The notes under the pieces: model-generated
Told to the model about the DNA's origin: nothing
The model's input: only the letters and a program-made list of their open reading frames with translations
Database searches by the model: none
Made by a program: the position numbers and the translations under genes
Shown here: positions 1-5,510 of the stretch, in pieces
How the letters are laid out: the number at the start of each line of letters is the position of its first letter
Numbering within the stretch: position 1 is the stretch's first letter
NCBI GenBank assembly: GCA_030835875.1
Contig: JAURQY010000083.1
Coordinates: 1 to 5,510, forward strand
Direction: 5' to 3'
Length of the DNA stretch: 5,510 bases
From: Nitriliruptorales bacterium
GTDB lineage: Bacteria; Actinomycetota; Nitriliruptoria; Nitriliruptorales; Nitriliruptoraceae

Positions 1-1
1 A

Positions 2-1043
<1,042 letters not shown>

Positions 1044-1051
<8 letters not shown>

Positions 1052-1772
1052 GCGAGGTCGTGTCCGGAGTGCGCGGTCGCGGGTCGCGCTCGGTCTCGAC
1101 GGCTGTCCCGACGGGTGGGTTGCCGTGGCGCTCCGTGACGGCGTGGTCGCCGACGTCAGGGTCGTCGCCTCCATCGTCGAGGCGCTCGAGCGAGCGCGAC
1201 CGTCGCATGTCGGGATCGACATGCCCGTGGGGCTCGTCGACGGGCCGCGCGACACCGATGCAGCGGCCCGGGCGCTCCTCCCCGGGCGTGCGTCGAGCGT
1301 GTTCTCGACGGCGCCCCGCGCCGTCGTCGAGGGCTGGGTGAGCGGCAGCATCACGACGCACGCGGCGGCGACGGCGCGCAGCGTCGCGGTGTCCGGGGTC
1401 GGCCTGAGTCAGCAGGCGTGGCGGCTCGTCCCGAAGATGGCGGAGGTCGAGGCGCTCGCCGCGGGTGGGACCGTCCTCACCGAGGTCCATCCCGAGCTCG
1501 CGTTCGCGACCGTCGCGGGAGCACCGCTCCCGCGCAAGCGCTCCTGGCCCGGGCTCATGCTGCGGCGCGATCTCCTCGCAGGACTCGGGGTCGATCTCCC
1601 GGTCCGCTTCGAGGGTGACCATCGCGCGGCACCCGACGACGTCGTCGATGCTGCGGTCTGCGCGTGGGTCGCCGACGGCATCGCGGGGGGTGCACCCGTC
1701 CGGGAGGTGCCCGATGACACGTCGCAGACGGCGCACGGGCGCCCGATCGTCATCACCGTGCGCGAGGTCTGA
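1044..1772 (+). CDS. DUF429 family protein (predicted RNase H-fold nuclease)
   Basis: A 242-aa protein with the full motif series of DUF429, a family predicted to have an RNase H-like fold and nuclease activity but with no firmly assigned biological role. Visible motifs are LGLDGCPDGWVAVAL (16-30), VGIDMPVGL (56-64), GPRDTDAAARALL (67-79), SSVFSTAPR (84-92), TEVHPELAF (146-154) with KRSWPGLMLRRDLL downstream (165-178), and APDDVVDAAVCAWVA (196-210). Acidic residues D19, D59, E147 and D199/D202 sit where an RNase H-type metal site would be expected; this is inference. ATG 1044 is preferred because it overlaps the preceding stop and leaves only about 15 residues before the first motif. In-frame starts further upstream (from 915) would lie deep inside the dehydrogenase gene and add no family sequence. 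No good Shine-Dalgarno is seen, which fits reinitiation after the upstream stop. It may be co-expressed with the dehydrogenase without sharing its pathway. Confidence 0.88.
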
Positions 1773-1796
1773 GTCGGGCTCGCGCGTGTGCGCCGG

Positions 1797-2630
1797 TCAG
1801 CCGGCGACGAGCATCCCCATCGCGATGAGCGCACCGACGACCCCGCTGGACTGGACGGGGTCGAGGCGCTCGCGCAGCACGCGGCGTGCGAGGAGCAGCG
1901 CGATCACCGGATAGAGCGACGACAGCAGGGCGGAGATGCTCAGCAGTCCTCCGCGGGTCGCGAGCAGGAACAGCACGTTCGCGAGCATGTCGGTCACGCC
2001 CGCGCCGAGGATGAACGGCGTCGCGGTCCCCGGCCGGATGCTGCGTGCCATCATCCGCATCACGAGGGCCAGACCGACCGCGGACGCGACGCGTGCGCCG
2101 ACGAGCGGCCACATGCCTGAGTCTGCAGGTGTCGCATCGAGCGCGATGAAGAACCCACCGAAGAGCACGCCCGCGGAGAGTCCACCGATGACGGCGCCGA
2201 TGTCCGCAGCATGGACGGCGGAGTCAGGGACCCGGGCGACCACGACGACGCTGACCAGGGCCAGGGCGACGCCGGCGAGCTGCAGGATGCTCAGCTCGTC
2301 GCCGAGGACGAGGGCACCCCACGCGACCGGGACCGCAGCGCCGGTGACGGCGGCGAGGGGGCTCACGACGCCGATGGGGCCACGGGCCATGAACCGCAGG
2401 TAGACGATCAGGCCTCCGGTGCCCGCGGCGCCGGAGACCGCGCCGATGACGACCGCCGACGTCGAGGGGCTACCGGGGAGGAAGGGGAGGCAGGGCAGGA
2501 GCGCGAGGAGTCCGACCGTCTGCATGCCGAGCGTCACCGTGAGCGCGGACGCCCTGCGTGCGGCGACCGCTCCCACGAAGTCGGCGACGCCGTAGCTCAG
2601 GCTCGCACCGAGCGCGAGAAGGGGGCTCAC
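1797..2630 (-). CDS. EamA/DMT-superfamily transporter
   Basis: A 277-aa hydrophobic protein with the two-repeat EamA layout of the drug/metabolite transporter superfamily, about ten predicted membrane helices. The first repeat begins with the typical LLALGASLSYGVADFVGAVA (4-23) and ends with MARGPIGVVSPLAAVTGAAV, the WGALVLGDELSILQLAG segment (104-120) and a Val-rich helix to about 132. The second runs from about 143 and repeats the pattern: ATRGGLLSISALLSSLYPVI (224-243), RRVLRERLDPVQ (249-260), then a final helix to the C-terminus. Length is normal for the family. It most likely moves a small metabolite or amino-acid-like compound across the inner membrane; the substrate cannot be read from sequence. 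The start is GTG, with GAGGT 4 nt upstream. Its end faces the DUF429 gene across 24 nt, and its 5' side is divergent from the tRNA gene. Confidence 0.9.
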   Translation of the reverse strand: MSPLLALGASLSYGVADFVGAVAARRASALTVTLGMQTVGLLALLPCLPFLPGSPSTSAVVIGAVSGAAGTGGLIVYLRFMARGPIGVVSPLAAVTGAAVPVAWGALVLGDELSILQLAGVALALVSVVVVARVPDSAVHAADIGAVIGGLSAGVLFGGFFIALDATPADSGMWPLVGARVASAVGLALVMRMMARSIRPGTATPFILGAGVTDMLANVLFLLATRGGLLSISALLSSLYPVIALLLARRVLRERLDPVQSSGVVGALIAMGMLVAG

Positions 2631-2634
2631 GACG

Positions 2635-2639
2635 ACCTC
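2635..2639 (-). promoter_or_regulatory. Ribosome binding site of the EamA transporter gene
   Basis: On the minus strand GAGGT lies 4 nt before the GTG at 2630. The spacing is a little short, but no other start codon in this region has a purine-rich site, so it supports the GTG start. Confidence 0.5.
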
Positions 2640-2709
2640 GATGACCGCTCGTGACGTCGGGAGCGTGCGAGCAGGAGGCGCGAGGGTAGCCCCGTACGCT
2701 CCGCGCTCC
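2640..2709. promoter_or_regulatory. Divergent spacer between transporter and tRNA; candidate -10 boxes
   Basis: This gap must hold the promoters of the minus-strand transporter and the plus-strand tRNA. A TANNNT-type -10 candidate for the tRNA is TACGCT (2695-2700), which would start transcription a few bases before the mature 5' end. One for the transporter is TACCCT on the minus strand (2683-2688), giving a leader of roughly 45 nt. Neither has a recognisable TTGAC-like -35 at 16-18 nt, and such short hexamers occur by chance, so these are weak assignments. Confidence 0.3.
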
Positions 2710-2783
2710 GGGCCGGTAGCTCAGCTGGTCAGAGCACTCGACTCATAATCGAGGGTGCGCGGGTTCGATCCCCGCCCGGCCCA
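2710..2783 (+). tRNA. tRNA with anticodon CAT, probably tRNA-Ile2 (lysidine-type); tRNA-Met elongator possible
   Basis: A full cloverleaf can be drawn. The acceptor stem GGGCCGG (2710-2716) pairs perfectly with CCGGCCC (2776-2782). The D stem is GCTC/GAGC (2719-2722/2732-2735). The anticodon stem CTCGA/TCGAG (2737-2741/2749-2753) holds loop CTCATAA with anticodon CAT at 2744-2746. The variable loop has 5 nt, and the T stem GCGGG/CCCGC (2759-2763/2771-2775) holds loop TTCGATC. The discriminator is A2783. The next bases are CCC, so CCA is not encoded and must be added by the CCA-adding enzyme. A G1-C72 pair excludes the usual initiator tRNA. The GGGCC/GGCCC acceptor arm, with C4-G69 and C5-G68 (TilS determinants in E. 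coli), favours tRNA-Ile2, which reads AUA after C34 becomes lysidine. The gene call is near certain; the isotype is inference. Confidence 0.97.
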
Positions 2784-2787
2784 CCCG

Positions 2788-2806
2788 GTCCGGCCCCCCG
2801 CCGGAC
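2788..2806 (+). terminator. Hairpin directly 3' of the tRNA, possible terminator
   Basis: GTCCGGC (2788-2794) and GCCGGAC (2800-2806) form a perfect 7-bp GC-rich stem with a CCCCC loop, starting 4 nt after the tRNA discriminator base. There is no T-tract after it, so it would be a U-less terminator of the kind proposed for high-GC actinobacteria, or a processing signal for the tRNA 3' end. The hlyIII-like gene starts 31 nt after the stem, so partial read-through could also feed that gene. Confidence 0.45.
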
Positions 2807-2837
2807 GAGGACGCGAGGACGGAGGATCGGCGAGGCG

Positions 2838-3539
2838 ATGGGCGGCACCTACTTCCAGCGGTCCCTGAACACGGAGCACGCCGTCGTCGCGCCGCGTCCC
2901 CGGCTGCGCGGGCTCTCCCACCTCATCGCCGGAGTCCTCGGGCTCCCTGCTGCGGTCGTGGCGACGGTGCTCGTCCCTTCAGGAGACGTCCGACTCGGTG
3001 TGGCATCGTTCGCGTTCGGCGTGACGATCATGTTCCTGTGCTCGGCGCTGCTGCACCTGCGCCGCTGGGACGCGATCGTGCACGAGCGCCTGTTCCGCCT
3101 GGACCACTCGGGCATCTACTGCGCCATCGGCGGGAGCACCGCAGCGATCGCGATCCTCGGACTGGACGGCTGGCCACGACGGGTGCTGCTCGTCGGGACG
3201 CTCGTCGGTTCGCTCGTTGGCATCGTGCTCGAGTGGCTGCCCTTCGCCCCGCCACGCGGCCTGTCGAACACCGTCTACCTCACGCTCGGGTGGTTACCCG
3301 TCCTTCTGCTCCCGTGGGTGTGGATGTCGTCGGGGTGGGTGGTCGTCGTCCTGATCGTCCTCGGCGGTGTCCTCTACACGTCGGGTGCGATCATCGTCGC
3401 GCTGCGGCGCCCCGACGTGCTCCCCGGATGGTTCGGGTACCACGAGCTCTTCCACGTGCTCGTGATCCTCGCCGTAGCGCTGCATGCGTGGGCGGTCGTG
3501 CTGTTCGTCGATCGGTTCGCGCTCGCAGCGGCCGCCTGA
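2838..3539 (+). CDS. Hemolysin III / PAQR-family membrane protein
   Basis: A 233-aa integral membrane protein of the HlyIII (YqfA/PAQR) family with seven likely helices (about 26-46, 54-71, 92-109, 114-133, 145-162, 166-187, 204-224). The N-terminal PRLRGLSHLIAG (21-32), SALLHLRRW (69-77), RLDHSGIY (87-94) and YHELFHVLVILAVALHAWAV (201-220) match the family signature. S69, H73, D89 and H202/H206 sit with nearly the same spacing as the zinc-site residues of adiponectin receptors, so a metal-dependent membrane hydrolase fold is likely intact. The name hemolysin III is historical and does not by itself imply haemolysis; the bacterial role is poorly known, with membrane lipid homeostasis one proposal. 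ATG 2838 is the only reasonable start. Shine-Dalgarno-like sequences are imperfectly placed (GGAGG 12 nt upstream, GAGG 2 nt upstream). It lies 54 nt after the tRNA and converges on the protease gene. Confidence 0.9.
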   Translation: MGGTYFQRSLNTEHAVVAPRPRLRGLSHLIAGVLGLPAAVVATVLVPSGDVRLGVASFAFGVTIMFLCSALLHLRRWDAIVHERLFRLDHSGIYCAIGGSTAAIAILGLDGWPRRVLLVGTLVGSLVGIVLEWLPFAPPRGLSNTVYLTLGWLPVLLLPWVWMSSGWVVVVLIVLGGVLYTSGAIIVALRRPDVLPGWFGYHELFHVLVILAVALHAWAVVLFVDRFALAAAA

Positions 3540-3543
3540 CGCG

Positions 3544-3557
3544 GACCGCGCCCGGTC
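3544..3557. terminator. Small hairpin between convergent stops, possible two-way terminator
   Basis: GACCG (3544-3548) and CGGTC (3553-3557) can form a 5-bp stem with a 4-nt loop, centred in the 21-nt gap between the stop of the hlyIII-like gene and the stop of the protease gene. The location suits a shared terminator, but the stem is short and has no T-tract on either side. Confidence 0.3.
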
Positions 3558-3560
3558 GTG

Positions 3561-4781
3561 TCAGATGCAGCGCCCTGAGTCGCCGGGTGCACGGGGCGCT
3601 GTAAGCACCGCCTCGAGCTCGTCGATCGACAGGGCGTAGGCAGCCGTCGGCACGTCAGGGCTGACGGCGAACACCGCGCCGATCGCTCGGCCCTCGGCGT
3701 CGATGACCGGCGCGCCGGAGTCGCCCGTGCGTAGCTCCGCGGCGAGGAAGAACAGTGACCGTTCCGTCGCACCCGCGCCGTAGATGTCGCGTCCGACACC
3801 AGTGACCCAGCGGTCGATGCGTGCTGGGGCGACCCGCGGCTCGGCCTGGCCGCCCGGGTAGCCGATGACGGCGCCCTCGTCCCCGACGTCGGCACGCTCG
3901 AGCGCGAGCGGGGTCAGGCCGTGGTCGGTCGCCTCCAGAAGGGCGAGATCGCGTGCAGCGTCGAAGACGACGACGGTCGCCTCTACCCGACGGCCGTCAT
4001 GGGTCCGCAGGGAGACCTCGCGCGCACCGGCGACGACGTGCGCGTTCGTCAGCACATGCGAGGCGTCGACGGCGAAACCTGAGCCCGAGTAGCTGCGACC
4101 GCAGCCGACCACCTGCACGCCGGTCGTCGACGTGGTCGCGCGCGCGACGACGTCGGCTGCGACGACGATGGAGTCCGGTGGGGCGGAGGGCTCCGGCGTG
4201 GGGGCGAGTCCTGCGAACACGTCGGGGAACCGCTCGCCGCCGAGCAGCGTCCGAAGGCTGCGGGCGACGTCCGGCTGCGGTGGGGCCGCCGCATCGATCG
4301 CGCCGAGGACGCTGCTGGCCCGAACCTCCGCGCTGATCCGGCCCGGAATCGCGGCGGCCGTCGGGATGAGGAGCCACAGCAGCGCGCTGAGGACGAGGAC
4401 ACTCGCGAGCGCACCGAGCATCCGGTCGAGCACCGACAGGGGACCGAGCGTGAGGATCCGTCGGATCGGTGTCGACAAGATCTGGAGTCCGACGCTCGCG
4501 AGGGAGACGGTCATCGTCAGCGTGAGGACGGCGATGAACGTGCGTGCGGGCAGGCCGAGCTCGGCCGCCTGTGCCAGCACCGTGGGGACCGTGCGCCCGG
4601 AGAGCACAAAGCCGAGCACGAGCCCCGCCCATGCGGCCGCGCGACGGAGGAGCCCGGAGCGCAGGCCGCCGAACGCCACGACCGCTGCGACAGCGAGGAA
4701 GACGAGGTCGAGGCCGGTCAGGCCCGCGGAGAGGGCGTCCGCGACGGAGCGCGACAGGTTCCCGAGGGGGTCATCTTCCAT
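3561..4781 (-). CDS. MarP-like membrane-anchored serine protease (CvpA domain + trypsin-like domain)
   Basis: A 406-aa protein with the architecture of mycobacterial MarP (Rv3671c). The N-terminal CvpA-like region (about 22-140) has four hydrophobic segments (near 24-40, 48-62, 80-102 and 122-141). A linker (about 142-205) follows, then an extracytoplasmic trypsin-like domain to the C-terminus. The catalytic triad is intact: H248 in LTNAHVV, D278 in DAARDLALL, S355 in GDSGAP. Cys227, 21 residues before the His, and Cys405 near the end match from memory the spacing of the MarP disulfide pair. VIGYPGG (305-311) and GRDIYGAG (330-337) are also MarP-like. MarP protects M. tuberculosis in acid by activating the cell-wall hydrolase RipA; whether this protein has that target is inference. 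The active-site motif ends GAP where GGP is usual. ATG 4781 has GGGAG 6 nt upstream. The gene lies 47 nt after a small gene on the same strand and is probably co-transcribed with it. Confidence 0.92.
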   Translation of the reverse strand: MEDDPLGNLSRSVADALSAGLTGLDLVFLAVAAVVAFGGLRSGLLRRAAAWAGLVLGFVLSGRTVPTVLAQAAELGLPARTFIAVLTLTMTVSLASVGLQILSTPIRRILTLGPLSVLDRMLGALASVLVLSALLWLLIPTAAAIPGRISAEVRASSVLGAIDAAAPPQPDVARSLRTLLGGERFPDVFAGLAPTPEPSAPPDSIVVAADVVARATTSTTGVQVVGCGRSYSGSGFAVDASHVLTNAHVVAGAREVSLRTHDGRRVEATVVVFDAARDLALLEATDHGLTPLALERADVGDEGAVIGYPGGQAEPRVAPARIDRWVTGVGRDIYGAGATERSLFFLAAELRTGDSGAPVIDAEGRAIGAVFAVSPDVPTAAYALSIDELEAVLTAPRAPGDSGRCI

Positions 4782-4787
4782 CCGGTG

Positions 4788-4792
4788 CTCCC
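4788..4792 (-). promoter_or_regulatory. Ribosome binding site of the MarP-like protease gene
   Basis: On the minus strand GGGAG precedes the ATG at 4781 by 6 nt, which is close to ideal spacing and fixes this start. Confidence 0.65.
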
Positions 4793-4828
4793 ACGATCAC
4801 GCCTACCCGGGCGCCGTCCGAGACCGGA

Positions 4829-5116
4829 TCAGTTGCGCGATGGGTGACGACGACCCTCGCGGTCGACGTAGTCGGCGAGACGGGAGTGGAGCTTCGCCGC
4901 GGTCAGCTCGGACTGCGGGTGGTGGCCCTCACGGAGCGCTTTCCACAGGGGCCGCTCCTGCCCGTCGGCGGTGGTGGTGCGCTCGACGCGCACCTCCCAG
5001 TCGGGGAACTCGGCACGGAGCCACTCGAGGACCGGCCGGTCGGTCGCGCGGACTTCGGTCCCGCCTTCCTCGGGCTGACGCTCGAGGGTCTGTGCTCCAC
5101 GCTGCTGCTCGCTCAT
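4829..5116 (-). CDS. Hypothetical small acidic/basic soluble protein upstream of the protease
   Basis: Function not recognised. With the start chosen here it is 95 aa, beginning MSEQQRGAQTLERQPEEGG. This ATG is preferred because a strong GGAGG lies 5 nt upstream. Two in-frame starts further out exist: an ATG at 5128, where AGGAG is only 1 nt away, and a TTG at 5149. The protein has no membrane segment or signal peptide. A charged, low-complexity first ~25 residues leads into a compact part containing VLEWLRAEFPDWEVRVER, then GQERPLWKALREGHHPQSEL and TAAKLHSRLADYVDREG. The order 'L..EFPdWeV ... W.A.R ... S.LtAakL...l' resembles a common class of short uncharacterised actinobacterial proteins; this is pattern memory, not a database match. 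It ends 47 nt before the MarP-like gene on the same strand, so co-transcription is likely. Clean codon use and the good ribosome site argue that it is real. Confidence 0.75.
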   Translation of the reverse strand: MSEQQRGAQTLERQPEEGGTEVRATDRPVLEWLRAEFPDWEVRVERTTTADGQERPLWKALREGHHPQSELTAAKLHSRLADYVDREGRRHPSRN

Positions 5117-5121
5117 CGTCG

Positions 5122-5126
5122 CCTCC
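5122..5126 (-). promoter_or_regulatory. Ribosome binding site deciding the start of the small gene
   Basis: GGAGG on the minus strand lies exactly 5 nt before the ATG at 5116. This supports that ATG over the two in-frame starts upstream (ATG 5128, TTG 5149). It overlaps the sequence of the ATG at 5128, so initiation there would compete with this site. Confidence 0.65.
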
Positions 5127-5149
5127 ATGCTCCTGTGCGCCGCCTGCAA

Positions 5150-5306
5150 CCGCCGCGAACCGTCGACGTTTGAGGACGACGGCCCTAGGACCGGTTCGGT
5201 ACAGGGAACCCCACGGACGGCACGAGACGATATGACCTGCGGTGCCGCGACTCAGGGAGGCGCCACCGACGGACGGCCGGATCGCGCGGGTCCGCCGAGG
5301 GGGCCC
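5150..5306. other. Intergenic spacer with a small inverted repeat
   Basis: This gap sits between the YczE-like gene and the small gene, both on the minus strand, and should hold the promoter of the small gene-protease pair. It contains an inverted repeat GGTTC (5193-5197) / GAACC (5206-5210) with an 8-nt spacer, overlapped by ACCG-GTT-CGGT (5190-5200). A TATCGT (-10-like) sits on the minus strand at 5227-5232 without a convincing -35. No open frame with family features is seen on either strand. Confidence 0.4.
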
Positions 5307-5510
5307 TCAGCGAGGTTTCGCGCCGAGCACCCTCGGCGATGCACCCGGCGGGAACCATGGGGCGCGGACGGCAGGCAGGATCACGTGCACGACTGGTCCT
5401 ACGATGAGTGCGAAGTACATGGTCCCGAAACCGACCGTACCGCCGAGCGCCCAGCCGATTGCCAGCACGATCACCTCGATCGCTGCGCGCCCCACAGCGA
5501 TCGGCACACC
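5307..5510 (-). CDS. YczE/YyaS-type integral membrane protein, C-terminal part (cut by window edge)
   Basis: Only the last 67 codons are present; the frame is open through the right edge, so the GTG at 5507 is internal and the true start lies outside. The visible part has a Gly-rich hydrophobic stretch, AIEVIVLAIGWALGGTVGFG, followed by TMYFALIVGPVVHVILP and a short basic, proline-containing tail ending AKPR. The WxLGGtvGxGT.xFAl.iGP.v pattern is characteristic of the C-terminal half of YczE/YyaS/YitT-like membrane proteins (COG2364 type). This family is poorly characterised; several members neighbour regulatory or surfactin-related genes in Bacillus, but no transport substrate is established. 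Its stop is 190 nt from the start of the small gene, so the two are probably separate transcription units. Confidence 0.75.
   Translation of the reverse strand, partial: GVPIAVGRAAIEVIVLAIGWALGGTVGFGTMYFALIVGPVVHVILPAVRAPWFPPGASPRVLGAKPR
5321..5338 (-). repeat. Perfect hairpin within the last codons of the YczE-like gene
   Basis: CGCCGAG (5321-5327) and CTCGGCG (5332-5338) form a perfect 7-bp stem with a 4-nt loop. It lies 14 codons or fewer before the stop. A second small palindromic stretch, GAGGG-GG-CCCTC (5297-5308), covers the stop codon itself. Together they could slow or end transcription at the 3' end of the gene, but there is no T-tract and GC-rich coding sequence often forms such stems. 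Confidence 0.3.

Noticed and set aside
2710..2783. Initiator tRNA-fMet as the identity of the CAT tRNA
   Set aside because: Position 1-72 is a G-C pair rather than a mismatch, and the anticodon stem lacks the three G-C pairs typical of initiators.
2710..2783. tRNA gene as an integration site for a genomic island
   Set aside because: No integrase gene and no second copy of the tRNA 3' end are visible in the window, and the flanking genes have the same base composition.
2806..2819. Tandem CGAGGAC copies as a regulatory or mobile-element repeat
   Set aside because: Only two 7-nt copies in purine-rich sequence; too short to stand apart from chance. It is kept only as a remark in the leader finding.
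2838..3539. A haemolytic toxin or virulence factor
   Set aside because: The HlyIII name is historical. The protein is a 7-TM PAQR-type membrane protein found widely in non-pathogens, and no toxin context is present.
3997..4632. Second open frame (211 codons) within the protease gene, same strand, other frame
   Set aside because: Arg-rich shadow of the protease reading frame. The protease frame has intact domains and a good ribosome site.
5205..5232. GGAAC ... CGAT as an ECF sigma-factor promoter on the plus strand
   Set aside because: The downstream element is not CGTT/CGTC-like, and no plus-strand gene follows in the window.
4132..5235. Long open frame (367 codons) on the plus strand across the protease and small gene
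   Set aside because: Low-complexity Ser/Ala/Arg-rich translation with no recognisable domain. It is fully antisense to two better-supported minus-strand genes.

Overview
The window is about 70% GC, with genes packed on both strands, GTG and ATG starts, and a tRNA whose 3' CCA is not encoded. Together with a CvpA-domain/trypsin-like membrane protease of the MarP type, this points to the chromosome of an actinomycete-type bacterium (phylum Actinomycetota). The genus cannot be fixed from this sequence. Nothing looks like a phage, transposon, CRISPR array or defence island; it reads as ordinary chromosomal housekeeping and accessory metabolism.

Left part (1-1772, + strand). A 5'-truncated acyl-CoA dehydrogenase of the ACAD10/ACAD11 type overlaps by 8 nt the start of a DUF429 gene (predicted RNase H-fold protein), so the two are probably translated from one message. 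The DUF429 gene ends 24 nt from the end of a convergent EamA/DMT-type transporter gene (1797-2630, - strand).

Middle (2631-3539). A 79-nt divergent spacer separates the transporter from a tRNA gene with anticodon CAT (2710-2783). Its acceptor stem favours the AUA-reading tRNA-Ile2, whose C34 is converted to lysidine by TilS, over elongator tRNA-Met. A 7-bp perfect hairpin follows the tRNA directly. Next comes a 7-TM hemolysin III/PAQR-family protein with all the metal-site residues.

Right part (3540-5510, all - strand). Convergent to the hlyIII-like gene lies a 406-aa MarP-like protease: four N-terminal membrane segments, then a periplasmic serine protease with an intact His-Asp-Ser triad and two cysteines spaced as in MarP. 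Upstream, probably in the same transcript, is a short gene of unknown function (95 aa with its best start). A 190-nt spacer then leads to the 3' end of a YczE/YyaS-type membrane protein gene cut by the right edge.

I do not see a clear new multi-gene system. The points most worth a second look are the ACAD11-type enzyme with Asp at the usual catalytic Glu position and its coupling to DUF429, the Ile2-like identity of the CAT tRNA, and the unknown small gene next to the protease.
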